NCBI RefSeq assembly: GCF_008180445.1
Contig: NZ_VTER01000002.1
Coordinates: forward strand, 248,001 to 312,000
Direction: 5' to 3'
DNA length: 64,000 nucleotides
Source of the DNA: Bacillus_AB infantis_B
GTDB taxonomy: Bacteria; Bacillota; Bacilli; Bacillales; Cytobacillaceae
Position 1 is the first letter of the stretch. Each line of letters begins with the position of its first letter. Positions 1 to 10,900 of the stretch are shown piece by piece. A program made the translations under genes and the position numbers. A model generated the notes under the pieces. That model was not told the origin of the DNA, did not search any database, and worked only from the letters and a program-made list of their open reading frames with translations.

Positions 1-2
1 CC

Positions 3-1997
3 GGGCCAGAGGGCCATAAAGATAGCCGGTATCTTGCTGAACTAATTCAAACACACAAAGTTACTACTCTGTTCTTTGTGCCAACTATGCTGCAAGAATT
101 TCTAAAGACACCTGAAGTGTCCGCAATAACTTCAATTAACAGAGTAATGTGCAGCGGGGAACCTTTAACTCCACAAGTAAAAAATGCATTTTATCAAATG
201 TTTGATGCTAAGCTTTTCAACCAATACGGACCAACAGAAGCTTCAGTGGAGGTTACTTCTTTTTCCTGTACTAAAGAACAAGACATAATTCGAATTGGCA
301 AGCCTATGGCCAATACAAAAATATACATCTTAGATCAAAACATGCAACCGGTTGGAATTGGCGCAGCAGCTGAAATCTATATCGGAGGAATTGGTTTAGC
401 AGCTGCTTACCATGGAAAACGTGCATTGACAGCTGATAGTTTTATTCCTGATCCATATTCAATTAAAGGAGAGCGTTTATACAAAACTGGTGACATAGCC
501 CGGTATACTCCTGATGGAGAAATTGAATATATAAGCCGGAAAGATAACCAAGTAAAAATGAGAGGTTTAAGAATAGAGCTAAGTGAAATCGAGTCGATCA
601 TAAGAGAGCAGAATGAATTTGAGGATGGGATCGTAACCTATCAGAAAGACGATCATTCTCCTGATGGAGTCTTGATAGCCTATATAATTCCTAAGAATAA
701 AGATCAAATTACTGAAAATAATGCAAAAAAGATTATGAGAAAAGCACTGCCGCGGTATATGGTGCCTGAAAGAATTGTATTAATGGAAGAGCTGCCGGTT
801 AATCCAAATGGAAAGCTTGATCGTAAAAAGCTTCCTATTCCGCTCTTGGAAAGAGAAGAACGAGACATTAAACCACCCTCAACTATCCTGGAAAGAAAGT
901 TGGCTGCCATCTATCAACAGGTTCTCGGACTGGATCAAGTCGGCATCAATGAGGATTTCTTTGAGCTTGGCGGAAATTCTTTAAATGTTGTACACCTAAT
1001 GGGCCAAGCGGAAAAGGTTCTGGGGCAAAAAATTCCAATTGATCTCATTTATGAAAAACCAACTATTCATGAGATTCTGGAAGAGATAGTAATGCAATCC
1101 ACCATTATAGGTAAGGTTCATGCATTGGCAAAAGGGGAGCTCCATAGCATGCAAGGTGAATGGCTCACAGAATTAACAGAAAGAGGGGATACGATTTTCA
1201 TTATTCCAGAAATGGAAGCAGTATATGCTACTTATCCAATTCCTCAAGCTTTAGATATTATAGAGGAAGTTGCATCAGAATATCGATTTATAGCTATTCA
1301 ACCACCATCAATAGTAAGTGGTGCAGAAGAAAATATAGACAGAATGAACGAGCTTTCGAATGAGCATTGGTTACAACAGTTTGATCTGGAAAACTTGAAA
1401 ATAACGGGCAAACTTTTCACTGAAGAGCTTAAAAAGCATCAGCCAAGAGGACCTTACAGAATATGCGCTCATTCAACAGGTCTACTGCTTGCCCTGGAGA
1501 TTGCAAAACATCTTGAGGAAAGTGGAGAAGAACTCGATATCCTAGTATTCCCTAATATGGATACCGTTTCAGATACAGATTGTCCTAACAATGAAAAAGA
1601 GAAATTCATTGAAAGTTTATTGTCTTTCTCTAAAAATACACGAAATTTGTACGAACTGCCAGAAGGGGATATTTGGGAAATATTATGGGAGATTCTCTTA
1701 CTGGAAAAGGTTATAAGTACAGAGGTTAGCCCTGAAGATCTATATAATATGTTCCTGCTCGAGAAGGCTAATATCAATCTTAAACAGCAATTCTGGAAGA
1801 GATGTTTTGATTATAAGGTCAAAGCGAATTTGCACGTGATATCTCCTGTTACCGTGGAACCTAGCTTATGGACAAGGATGACAGAGGGCGAGGTTGTAAT
1901 TAACACCGCAGCAGAAAATGATACTGATCTATCAACTCCTCATATAAAGGCTTTTCTAAGCAGATTGAAAACATCCAATATAGAACTGATGAGGTGA
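3..1997 (+). CDS. Nonribosomal peptide synthetase, terminal module (A-PCP-TE), 5' end outside window
   Basis: The frame is open from base 3, so the true start lies upstream; 664 residues are visible. An adenylation domain comes first, with motifs NQYGPTE, YKTGDIAR, a DNQVKMRGLRIEL-type core and NPNGKLDR. A carrier domain follows with FFELGGNSL, where the serine takes phosphopantetheine. The last ~260 residues form an alpha/beta-hydrolase-like thioesterase; AHSTG stands in for the usual GxSxG. The TE placement says this is the last module, which releases or cyclises the peptide. The exporter starts within about 10 bases of the stop, so the two are one operon. The substrate-pocket residues are incomplete because the front half of the A domain is missing. 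Confidence 0.93.
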   Translation, partial: GPEGHKDSRYLAELIQTHKVTTLFFVPTMLQEFLKTPEVSAITSINRVMCSGEPLTPQVKNAFYQMFDAKLFNQYGPTEASVEVTSFSCTKEQDIIRIGKPMANTKIYILDQNMQPVGIGAAAEIYIGGIGLAAAYHGKRALTADSFIPDPYSIKGERLYKTGDIARYTPDGEIEYISRKDNQVKMRGLRIELSEIESIIREQNEFEDGIVTYQKDDHSPDGVLIAYIIPKNKDQITENNAKKIMRKALPRYMVPERIVLMEELPVNPNGKLDRKKLPIPLLEREERDIKPPSTILERKLAAIYQQVLGLDQVGINEDFFELGGNSLNVVHLMGQAEKVLGQKIPIDLIYEKPTIHEILEEIVMQSTIIGKVHALAKGELHSMQGEWLTELTERGDTIFIIPEMEAVYATYPIPQALDIIEEVASEYRFIAIQPPSIVSGAEENIDRMNELSNEHWLQQFDLENLKITGKLFTEELKKHQPRGPYRICAHSTGLLLALEIAKHLEESGEELDILVFPNMDTVSDTDCPNNEKEKFIESLLSFSKNTRNLYELPEGDIWEILWEILLLEKVISTEVSPEDLYNMFLLEKANINLKQQFWKRCFDYKVKANLHVISPVTVEPSLWTRMTEGEVVINTAAENDTDLSTPHIKAFLSRLKTSNIELMR

Positions 1998-2007
1998 GTT
2001 GAAGAAA

Positions 2008-3657
2008 ATGAAAATATTTAAATTTTTGTTCAGTGTCTCAAAAACAAATGTGATACTTGCCATTGCTGCCGGGATTATCTCTGGTGTTAGTGGAACTCTG
2101 GTAATTGCTTTGGTTAATAATATCCTTATGATGGATAATCCAGGAACACTCCAAGTCGTTTTAGGGTTTTCAGGTCTGTGTATAACGATGCTGCTGAGCA
2201 GTCTAGTGTCAGGCTATCTATTAATACGCCTGGCACAGGGTTCTATCATTGAATTAAGACTTGATCTAAGTAAAAGGATTCTTTCAACTCCTTTGAGAGG
2301 GCTTGAAGAGAAAGGCTCCCATAGATTACTGGCCACTCTTACAGATGACGTTGCTGCCATCATGAATGCGGTTAGTGTCAGCCCTATGCTTATAACCAAC
2401 TTGGTAATCGTCATAGGATGTCTTGGTTATATGGGCTATCTTTCTTTACCGGTTTTGGGAATAGGTTTTGGATTTATGCTGGCAGCTTTCTTAAGTTACC
2501 AGCTAATGATGAAGTTCGCTAATAAATATTTGATCCAAGCTAGAGAGAAGCAAGACGAGCTTTTCAATCACTTTAATGCTCTGACACAAGGTACAAAAGA
2601 GCTTAAGACTAATAAGAAAAGAAGAATCAGTTTTTTTCAAAATGAATTGACACCTACAGTACATGGGGTTTATCAAAGTACGGTTAGAGGGATGACGCTC
2701 TATACATTTGCAGGTAATTGGGGACAGCTGCTATTTCTCTTCTTTATAGGGTTTGTTCTTTTTCTGGGTCCAGCCTTCAGCCCAGCCAGTTCTGATGTCC
2801 TGGTGGGTTATACATTGGCGATTCTGTATATGATGACGCCGCTCATTACTATCCTTAACATAATGCCAAACTTCGGAAGAGCAAATATTTCACTAAAGAA
2901 AATAGACAGCCTCAGCCTGGCTTCTGAAGATTCTGTACTAACTGAAGAAAACCTGGAAAGAACAAGCTATGAGAAGCTGGCGCTTATCGGGCTCACCCAC
3001 CAATATTACAGGGAAAAAGAAGATCTGAATTTTACACTTAAGATAGAGAGTCTAACCTTTACACCAGGAGAATTGGTCTTTCTAGTTGGCGGAAATGGGA
3101 GCGGTAAAACAACACTTGCCAAAATGATTACCGGTTTGTATCAACCGGAATCCGGTTCAATCTTCCTTGATAATAAAGAAATAAGAAATCAGGACTTAGA
3201 TTATTACAGGCAGCTCTTCTCCGTCGTCTTCAGCGATTTTTACCTTTTTGATAATTTATTGGGGGTAGACTTAGAAAAACAAGAAGAGACAGCACAATAT
3301 TACTTAAAGCTCTTGCAGCTGGATCATAAAGTGAAAATTGAGGATGGCAAGTTATCCACAACAAAACTTTCACAAGGACAAAGGAAAAGGCTTGCCCTGT
3401 TGACCGCTTATCTAGAAGATAGACCCTTTTATGTATTTGATGAGTGGGCCGCCGATCAAGACCCTATCTTTAAGCAAGTGTTCTATACACAACTTCTTCA
3501 GGATCTCAAGGAACGCGGAAAGACCATCCTAGTCATTTCTCATGATGACCAGTATTTCCATCTGGCTGAAAGAATGATTATTGTAGACTACGGACAGATT
3601 GTGAGTGATGAACGTCAAGAGTCTAACCACTCTAAACATCTGGTGGCTGAATACTAA
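2008..3657 (+). CDS. Cyclic-peptide-type ABC exporter (SyrD/PvdE-like), fused TMD-NBD
   Basis: This is a 549-residue half transporter with about six membrane segments in the first ~300 residues and then an ATPase domain. Walker A is GGNGSGKTT, the signature is LSQGQRKR, and Walker B reads FYVFDEWAADQDP; the DEWAADQDP form is characteristic of the SyrD/PvdE peptide and siderophore exporters. The ATG at 2008 was chosen because GAGGTGA (1991-1997) sits 10 bases before it. An in-frame TTG at 1999 touches that site and is unlikely. Together with the NRPS and MbtH it probably exports or periplasm-matures the peptide; the product is unknown. Confidence 0.92.
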   Translation: MKIFKFLFSVSKTNVILAIAAGIISGVSGTLVIALVNNILMMDNPGTLQVVLGFSGLCITMLLSSLVSGYLLIRLAQGSIIELRLDLSKRILSTPLRGLEEKGSHRLLATLTDDVAAIMNAVSVSPMLITNLVIVIGCLGYMGYLSLPVLGIGFGFMLAAFLSYQLMMKFANKYLIQAREKQDELFNHFNALTQGTKELKTNKKRRISFFQNELTPTVHGVYQSTVRGMTLYTFAGNWGQLLFLFFIGFVLFLGPAFSPASSDVLVGYTLAILYMMTPLITILNIMPNFGRANISLKKIDSLSLASEDSVLTEENLERTSYEKLALIGLTHQYYREKEDLNFTLKIESLTFTPGELVFLVGGNGSGKTTLAKMITGLYQPESGSIFLDNKEIRNQDLDYYRQLFSVVFSDFYLFDNLLGVDLEKQEETAQYYLKLLQLDHKVKIEDGKLSTTKLSQGQRKRLALLTAYLEDRPFYVFDEWAADQDPIFKQVFYTQLLQDLKERGKTILVISHDDQYFHLAERMIIVDYGQIVSDERQESNHSKHLVAEY

Positions 3658-3681
3658 ATTTCTTTGAAGGAGGTGAAAAAG

Positions 3682-3885
3682 ATGAAACAAGAATCGATTT
3701 TATACAAAGTTGTTTTTAACCATGAAGAACAGTACTCTATCTGGCCGGCACACAAAAAAACGCCAGCTGGCTGGACAGAAGAAGGTACGGTAGGAGAAAA
3801 AGAGGCATGTCTTCAGCAAATTGAAAAAGTGTGGACAGATATGAGGCCTCTTAGTCTGCGTAAAGCAATGTCATCCCAAAAATAA
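3682..3885 (+). CDS. MbtH family NRPS chaperone
   Basis: This 67-residue protein carries the MbtH hallmarks in order: EEQYSIWP, PAGW, a G-x-x-G turn, then CLQQIEKVWTDMRPLSLR. MbtH proteins bind and stabilise adenylation domains of NRPSs. The ATG at 3682 was chosen over an upstream TTG because GGAGGTG lies 7 bases before it. It starts 24 bases after the exporter stop, in the same operon as the NRPS. Confidence 0.95.
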   Translation: MKQESILYKVVFNHEEQYSIWPAHKKTPAGWTEEGTVGEKEACLQQIEKVWTDMRPLSLRKAMSSQK

Positions 3886-4021
3886 CAACCTTGAGTTCAG
3901 ATTAAAGAGTGCGAAGCTTATTCCTAAGATTTTTATAGCTTCTAAAATTTGAGTTGAAAACAGCGACTCCAGCATAGTGAATATTGGATTGGCTGAAAAA
4001 CAGTATATAAGGAGCGATATA

Positions 4022-5389
4022 ATGGCTTTTGCAAAAATCAAAACAGATCTTCCGGGACCTAAATCGCTAAAAATTTTGGAAAAACAAGGATCGGTGGCCC
4101 GTGCATTTGGGACCTTTGTTCCCTCGATTGTAGATTATGCAAAAGGAGCACGTGTATGGGATATGGACGGAAATGTCTTTTTGGATATGGCAGGAGGGGT
4201 GGGCTGCCTAAATGTTGGGCACAGTCATCCGAAAGTTATTCAGACTATTCAGAAAGAGGTAGAGCGATTTACCCATACCGACTTTACGGTTATACCTTAT
4301 GAATCATATATAGAGCTTGCAGATCGTCTATGCAAGATGATGCCTGGAAAAGAGCGTAAGAGAGCTGCCTTTTTCAACTCGGGGACTGAAGCTGTGGAAA
4401 ATGCGATAAAGATTGCCAGAAAATCAACTGGGAAAAGGGGAATTATATGCTTTGACGGGGCATTTCATGGGAGGACAATGTTATCCCTTTCACTGACAAG
4501 TAAGGTTAAGCCTTATAAGGAGAACATGGGCCCATTTTTTAACGATATTTATAGAATCCCTTTTCCTAATCCCTATCGCTGGAATGGAGCAAACGATGAG
4601 GAAGAGGTTTCAAAACAGGCCATTGAATCACTGATGAACTTGTTTATTACTCAAATTCCTCCAAGTGAGGTGGCTGCCCTCATCATTGAACCTATCCAAG
4701 GGGAGGCAGGATTTATTACTCCACCAGCAGGCTATTTGAAAGCTGTTCAAAAAATCTGTAATGAAACGGGAATCATTTTTATTGCTGATGAAGTACAGAC
4801 AGGCTATGGCCGTACTGGAGAGTTCTTAGGATCGGATTATTTTGGCATTGAACCCGATATTATCACTCTTGGCAAATCCATTGCTGGGGGACTTCCTTTA
4901 TCAGCTGTTATTGGTAAAAAAAGCGTTATGGACTCAGCCGGAGATGGAGCTGTTGGAGGAACATTTGTTGGGAATCCAATTTCTTGTGCTGCTGGATTGG
5001 CAGTCCTGGATATTTACGAAGAAGAAAGGCTTGGAGAGAAAGCTCAGATAATCGGGAGACAGTTACTCGAAAAGGTTACTAGATTGAAAGAGCAATCGAT
5101 CCTCATTGGAGATATTCGCGGTGCAGGAGCAATGCTGGCGTTTGAGCTAGTAAGAGATCACGAAACACTGGAGCCGGCAGACTCTGAAACCATGGAGATT
5201 ATTCAGAAATGCCTGCATAAAGGAGTCATTCTTTTTAAAGCGGGCCTTTATAATAACGTCATCCGTTTTCTAGTGCCTTTGGTCATTTCAAAAGAGGAGC
5301 TGGCTGAGGCTTTAGATATCATTGAAGAGTCAGTGTTAGAAGTAACTGAGAATTTCTATTCGAAAAAAATGGCCATGTCAGGTGTATAG
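4022..5389 (+). CDS. Class III PLP aminotransferase (GABA/omega-amino acid type)
   Basis: A 455-residue fold-type I aminotransferase. It shows FNSGTEAVENA (PLP phosphate binding), FIADEVQTGYGRTG with the PLP-nitrogen aspartate, and ITLGKSIAGGLP with the Schiff-base lysine. The N-terminal LPGPKS and LNVGHSHP resemble 4-aminobutyrate aminotransferases. The ATG at 4022 follows AAGGAG by 8 bases; an upstream GTG at 3977 has no such site. The aldehyde dehydrogenase starts 2 bases after its stop, so the pair probably converts a terminal amine through a semialdehyde to an acid (GABA to succinate, or lysine/ornithine type). It may feed the NRPS or simply be catabolic. Confidence 0.88.
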   Translation: MAFAKIKTDLPGPKSLKILEKQGSVARAFGTFVPSIVDYAKGARVWDMDGNVFLDMAGGVGCLNVGHSHPKVIQTIQKEVERFTHTDFTVIPYESYIELADRLCKMMPGKERKRAAFFNSGTEAVENAIKIARKSTGKRGIICFDGAFHGRTMLSLSLTSKVKPYKENMGPFFNDIYRIPFPNPYRWNGANDEEEVSKQAIESLMNLFITQIPPSEVAALIIEPIQGEAGFITPPAGYLKAVQKICNETGIIFIADEVQTGYGRTGEFLGSDYFGIEPDIITLGKSIAGGLPLSAVIGKKSVMDSAGDGAVGGTFVGNPISCAAGLAVLDIYEEERLGEKAQIIGRQLLEKVTRLKEQSILIGDIRGAGAMLAFELVRDHETLEPADSETMEIIQKCLHKGVILFKAGLYNNVIRFLVPLVISKEELAEALDIIEESVLEVTENFYSKKMAMSGV

Positions 5390-5391
5390 GG

Positions 5392-6888
5392 ATGATGAAT
5401 TGTAAGAATTATATCAACGGACAATGGAAACAAGGAACAAGTGGCCGCACCATAGTTAACTACAATCCTGCAACATTAGAGCAAATCTCCTATGGGGAGA
5501 TGTCTTCGCAAGAGAATATATTAGAGGCAATTGAGCATGCACAAAGTGCTTTTTACAGGTGGAAAGAGGTTCCTGCTCCCAAAAGGGGAGAATTGCTCTA
5601 TAAAATTGGGGATTTAATAAATGCTAGAAAAAAAGAACTGGCTAAAATCATAACAGAGGAGATTGGCAAAACAAGAATCGAAGCTGAAGGAGAAGTGCAA
5701 GAAGCTATTGATATGGCATATTACATGGCCGGGGAAGGGCGCAGAATGTTTGGGCAGACTATACCATCTGAACTCCCGCATAAATGGGCCATGTCTGTCC
5801 GCGAACCTGTGGGAGTAATTGGTGCAATTAGTGCATTCAATTTTCCTATTGCTGTTCCGTCATGGAAAATATTCCCTTCTTTAATTCTTGGAAATACAGT
5901 TGTGTGGAAACCGTCTCCAGAAACAAGTGGGATTGCCACTGAATTTATCCGGTGCTTTGAAGATGCAGGTCTTCCACCAGGAGTAGTGAATCTTCTTCTT
6001 GGAGGAAAAGAGGTTGGAGAAGTCCTTGTGGAAGATTCAAGAGTAGCTCACATTTCTTTTACAGGCTCAACTGAAACAGGAAGAAAAGTCTACGAGCGGG
6101 CCGCCAGACATTTAAAAAGAGTATCTCTGGAACTGGGAGGAAAAAATGCTGTTATAGTTTTGAATGATGCCAACTTGGATTTGGCTGCAGACGGAGTAGT
6201 TTGGGCTGCTTTTGGCACAAGCGGGCAGCGTTGTACATCAGCTAGTCGAGTTATAGTCGAGCGAGAAGTTTACGGTGTTTTTTTAGAGAAACTTCTCCTT
6301 AGAACCAAACAGCTAAATGTAGGGGATGGAAGACAAGCGGGTGTCAATGTAGGCCCTCTAATCAATGAAGAAACAGTTGAAAAAATGGAGTCCTATGTTA
6401 AGTTAGCAAACGAAGAAGGGATTCCTGTTCTATGTGGTGGTGAGAGGTTTAAAGAAAAAATAGGACACTTTTTTAAACCTACAATCATAGGACCAGTCAA
6501 TGCTGATCATCAGCTCGCAAGAGAAGAAATATTTGGGCCCATTCTCTGTCTGATCAAAGCGGACAACTTTGATCATGCCCTACATATAAACAATAGCAGC
6601 TCCTTTGGTCTTTCTACGGCACTATTTACCGGAAATGTAAACAAGTCCTTTAAAGGAATCCGCGGAATTGATACTGGCATTGTTTACATTAATCATGGCA
6701 CTACTGGAGCAGAGATACAGTTGCCTTTTGGTGGTACAAAGAATACCGGGAACGGGTTAAGAGAAGCCGGGCAGGCAGCATTAGATGCCTTCAGTGAGTG
6801 GAAAAGCATCTATGTGGATTACAGTAATACCCTGCAGCGGGCCCAAATCGATACAGAGAGTTTGTTAAGCAGCATGATAAAAAATTAG
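5392..6888 (+). CDS. NAD(P)-dependent aldehyde dehydrogenase (semialdehyde type)
   Basis: A 498-residue ALDH superfamily enzyme. The active-site glutamate is in LELGGKNAVIV and the nucleophile cysteine in GQRCTSASR; the cofactor stretch ISFTGSTETG is also present. It begins 2 bases after the aminotransferase and very likely oxidises the semialdehyde that enzyme makes. EIGKT and the conserved insert before FNFP recall aminoadipate-semialdehyde and 2-oxoglutarate-semialdehyde dehydrogenases, but the substrate cannot be read from sequence. A hairpin terminator follows at once. Confidence 0.88.
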   Translation: MMNCKNYINGQWKQGTSGRTIVNYNPATLEQISYGEMSSQENILEAIEHAQSAFYRWKEVPAPKRGELLYKIGDLINARKKELAKIITEEIGKTRIEAEGEVQEAIDMAYYMAGEGRRMFGQTIPSELPHKWAMSVREPVGVIGAISAFNFPIAVPSWKIFPSLILGNTVVWKPSPETSGIATEFIRCFEDAGLPPGVVNLLLGGKEVGEVLVEDSRVAHISFTGSTETGRKVYERAARHLKRVSLELGGKNAVIVLNDANLDLAADGVVWAAFGTSGQRCTSASRVIVEREVYGVFLEKLLLRTKQLNVGDGRQAGVNVGPLINEETVEKMESYVKLANEEGIPVLCGGERFKEKIGHFFKPTIIGPVNADHQLAREEIFGPILCLIKADNFDHALHINNSSSFGLSTALFTGNVNKSFKGIRGIDTGIVYINHGTTGAEIQLPFGGTKNTGNGLREAGQAALDAFSEWKSIYVDYSNTLQRAQIDTESLLSSMIKN

Positions 6889-6897
6889 AAGGGTGAA

Positions 6898-6922
6898 AGA
6901 GGGTGCAAAACGCACCCTTTTC
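6898..6922 (+). terminator. Rho-independent terminator of the NRPS/ALDH operon
   Basis: The stem GGGTGC/GCACCC has a 5-base loop and is followed by TTTTCCCC. It ends the operon and separates it from the convergent HAAS gene. Confidence 0.8.
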
Positions 6923-6930
6923 CCCTAACT

Positions 6931-7434
6931 TCATGATAATCTATAACGTTTACTCAGAAGCTTCAGGGTTAACCCGCTTAACAGCAAAGCGATTAATACA
7001 TTGATTCCATTAACTAAGAGGTTCCACCACAGAAATCCAGATACCTTAAACAAGTGAAATTCAATACCAATTCCGGGTGCCAGCACAGGAGTAAATATTA
7101 GGACTGTTAGAAATTGAAGCACCAAATAATACATACCTGCCAGAAGAATGAAAGCAACCGGCTGCTTAAAGGAAACAGGCCTTCTGGTTTGTTCATTTTT
7201 TTGATATTTGGGCTGTTCTTCGGTTACTGCATTATCAATAAAATGAGCAGCAAATTCCTCAGGAGAGCCTAAATCCTGCCAAAAATCTTCATTATGCAAC
7301 CGTGCTTCATGCAAATGTTCGATTAACTGAATTTTAGCGTCGTTACGATAAGATGGACTGACTCCGTTATTTTTAAGAATATCCAGGATTTGATCGACAT
7401 ATTGCTGCTCCTGGTCGGTTAAGCCAGATTTCAT
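6931..7434 (-). CDS. HAAS-domain membrane protein, PadR partner
   Basis: A 167-residue protein. Residues 1-75 are an acidic helical domain of the HAAS type usually encoded beside PadR regulators; about three hydrophobic helices follow (approximately 92-165). It starts 4 bases downstream of the PadR stop, so they are cotranscribed. Such pairs commonly sense and regulate membrane stress or an adjacent exporter. The divergent RND transporter is the obvious candidate target, but that is inference from position. Confidence 0.7.
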   Translation of the reverse strand: MKSGLTDQEQQYVDQILDILKNNGVSPSYRNDAKIQLIEHLHEARLHNEDFWQDLGSPEEFAAHFIDNAVTEEQPKYQKNEQTRRPVSFKQPVAFILLAGMYYLVLQFLTVLIFTPVLAPGIGIEFHLFKVSGFLWWNLLVNGINVLIALLLSGLTLKLLSKRYRLS

Positions 7435-7438
7435 GGTA

Positions 7439-7783
7439 CTAGAATTCCTCCTTTAAGTTACCTGCATTTTTGGCAAGTAAGGATTGTATGTCATGTTGGA
7501 TGGTAAACCATTCGTTAAGTTCTTGCTTTAAAAACTGAACTCCTGTTTCGTTGAGTTCATAGTAAATCCTTGGCCTTTCATCATCTCCATATTCTTTTGA
7601 TACATTTACAAGCTTTTTCTCTTTGATCCTGGTTAGTATAGGATAAATACTTCCTACTCCTTTCAGTTTAATGTTAAAACGCTCTAATTCTTTCATAATT
7701 TCATAACCATAGCTCCTTTTTTTATACAGAATACTTAAGACACAAATTTCCAGGCTGCCTTTAACAATCGTTATTCTATCCAT
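7439..7783 (-). CDS. PadR family transcriptional regulator
   Basis: A 114-residue winged-helix regulator. It has the PadR pattern GSLEICVLSILYKKRSYGYEI, then GVGSIYPILTRI, then the wing with RIYYELNETG. It is transcribed away from the RND gene with 129 bases between them, and an AT-rich inverted repeat lies in that gap. It most likely represses itself and the exporter until a ligand binds. Confidence 0.9.
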   Translation of the reverse strand: MDRITIVKGSLEICVLSILYKKRSYGYEIMKELERFNIKLKGVGSIYPILTRIKEKKLVNVSKEYGDDERPRIYYELNETGVQFLKQELNEWFTIQHDIQSLLAKNAGNLKEEF

Positions 7784-7815
7784 GATTTCATTATACTCAA
7801 TGCATATACTTCAGT

Positions 7816-7833
7816 CAAATATATATTTATTTG
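7816..7833. promoter_or_regulatory. Candidate PadR operator
   Basis: CAAATA-6 bases-TATTTG is a perfect inverted repeat, with a further AT-rich partial repeat just downstream. It lies centrally between the divergent PadR and RND genes. The role is inferred from position and symmetry. Confidence 0.4.
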
Positions 7834-7912
7834 AAAAATATATTTGTTTTGAGTATGTTTTGTTGTAAACTATTTACATAACTTAAAATTTTTTCTAGAA
7901 GGAAGGGACACT

Positions 7913-10900
7913 ATGGGCTGGTTAAAGTTATTGTTAGAAAGGAAACTGATTGTTGGTTTTTCTCTCCTGCTCCTTATTGTTATAAGTGTTGTTTTTATTG
8001 AGAAGCTGGAGAATCAATTTTATCCGGAAATCAACTATGATACGGCTACCATATCTGCCTATGCAGAAAATATTCCGGCGCTTGATGTAGAAGAGAAGAT
8101 TACGTTTCCAATTGAAGAGAAGATTGGCGGGATCGAAGGAATCAATTCCTTTGAGTCCACTTCTTCAGAAGGGCTAAGTACAATAAAAGTAACTTTTCAA
8201 GAAGATCATGGGGATGAGGCATTCAATCATTTAAAGGAAGCGATGAGTGAAATTCAAAGCGAACTGCCCATGGTAAATGAATTGGAAACACTCAGAAGTA
8301 CTACATCCCAATTTTATGAGATGTTCATGGATCTGCATGATGGTGATATCAGTACAATGACAGCATTTGCAGAAAGTACTCTCAAACCGAGACTGGAAGC
8401 ACTGCCTGAAGTTCTGAAGGTGCGCGTTGTCGGACAAAATGAAAAAAGCGTTGAAATAAAGCTAAATCAGGAACAAATGAAACGCTACAATTTAGAATAT
8501 AACGATATAGAAACTATCCTAAAGCAACATAATTCCAATGTTTCTTTTGGGAAAAATATAGAGGATGTGGATCAAACTGCATTAAGATGGGATACAAGCC
8601 TGCAGACGGTGGAGCAAATTAAAGATATCATCATACCTGCTGGCCAAGGTGTTGTTTTTTTGAATAATATTGCAGAGATAACGGTTGAAGAAACACGGAA
8701 TAATCAAGAATTGTGGAGAGACGGAAGTGCTGATTACGTTTGGGTTTCAATTGGCCGTACAAATGGTGTGACTCAGGCAGAGATGACGGACGCTGTTCGC
8801 AGTGAACTGAAGAAGATCAAGCAAGAAGGACATGTCGAGGGCTTTTCATTGGAAGAAACCATTGTACAATCCGACTTTGTCAAAGACTCTATCGGCAGCC
8901 TCCAGATGAACGTGATTTACGGTGGCATTCTAGTGGTTATTGTCCTGCTGCTGGTTCTCCGTAACTTTGGGGCAACAGCCATTATCGGCATGAGCATACC
9001 TGTCACTGTTCTTTTAACATTCCTTCTAATGGCCTTATTTGACCTCAGTGTTAACTTGATCAGTATTCTGGGTCTAGGGATTGCCCTTGGAATGATTGTG
9101 GACTCGTCCATTGTTATTATGGAATCTATCTATAAGAAGAAAGAGCAGGGATTGGATGACAGGACAGCCACACTCCTAGGAACAAAGGAAGTATTTACAC
9201 CCGTCTTAGCTTCTACTTTGACTACAATGACTGTATTTCTTCCAATCGGACTAATAAGTGGAGAAATCGGAGAGTTCGCAAAAATCCTTTCCATTGTCAT
9301 TGTTCTGAGTCAGATCACTTCTGCTATTATTTCCTTTACCTTGATACCAGTGCTGTCTGAAAAATTCTTAAAGGTAAAGAAAAAAGAAGGGGTGAAAAAA
9401 GAAAATCAGCTTCTTTCCAGATACAATCGATATATTGACTGGATGAGTAAAAATACAAAAAGAAAACTTGGTGTAATGTTCTTATTTCTTCTTGTAACAG
9501 CGAGCTCGCTATTGCTAACTCTTGCTGTCCCAGTTACGCTTGTTCCGGATTTCTATAACCGCCAGGCAGAATTTTATGTCGGCCTTGAACAAAATACTAC
9601 CCCAGAAGACCGTGAAAGAGTTGCACAGGGGATATCTGAATTTCTTTCAGAGACACCAGATATAGCAGGCTATAATGTGCGAAAACTGGATCGGAACCGC
9701 ATGTACATTTATGTGAAAATGACCCCCGAAGATAAAGCCACCAAGACGCAAGACGAAATCAACAAAAGCATACATGAAAACTTAAGAAAAATGTCCCAAG
9801 ACTATCCTGTAACTGCCTCCGGATCTGTTACCTATCCCATTCAGATCAGTGTGAAAGGCACAGAGTATGATCAAATTCAGGCTGTTACAGAAGGCCTGAT
9901 TGCCGAACTATCTAAAATTGATGGTGTCCAGGGATTAACAAGTACATTGGAGAATAGCCAAGCAGAAAAAATGGTTCGAATAAACAGAACCAATCTATTG
10001 GAGGACCGGCTATCGCCGTCAGACATAAAAGAAGAACTTGATCTTCTATCCAGCAGTGAGTCGTTAGGCAGTGTTCCCTATGAAGGCACAAAGGTACCTG
10101 TAAACTTGTCATTTGATGCAAACCTGCATGAACAAGGTACACTTGAGGATATTACGATCAGTACTATTAATGGGGATGAACCCTTAAGTAAATATATTAC
10201 TTATGAAGATGTTTCTTCTCCATACGAAATTAAACACCAAAATGGAGAACGAACGATCCAGGTGGTTGGAGACATCGCAGGAAGAGATATGGGGGCAGTC
10301 AGCAGCGATATAGAAAAAACAGTAAACCAGTATAAACTAGATCCTGGATACTCGATTGACATTGGCGGCGGGATACAGCAGCAGCAGGAAAATTCAAAAG
10401 AAATGTATCTCGTTCTTGTACTTGCACTCCTGCTGGTCTTCGCCATCATGTCCATTCAGTTTAACAGTCTCATTCACCCAATTGTTGTTATGTTTGTCAT
10501 TCCACTTACTTTGACAGGCGTCTTAATTGGCCTATTCATTACCCAGACGGAGTTAAATCTTCTGTCTGCCATGGGCATGCTAATTTTGATTGGCATTGTA
10601 GTAAATAACGGAATCTTGTTGATAGATCGAATTAAACAGCTTAGACTAGAAAAAATGCCTCGTTACGAAAGCATTAAGGCTGCTTGTAAAGAAAGGATCA
10701 GGCCAATCTTTATTACCTTCATAACAACGGTTTTTGGGGCAATCCCACTTGCTATCACAACCGGGCATGCAGGACAGTATCAAAAGCCAATGGCGATTGC
10801 TCTGATCTTTGGATTATCGTTCTCAGTATTAGTGACTCTGTTGTTTGTGCCAGTCGTCTATGTACTGTTTGAGGATAGCATAAGTAAGATTAAGAGGATT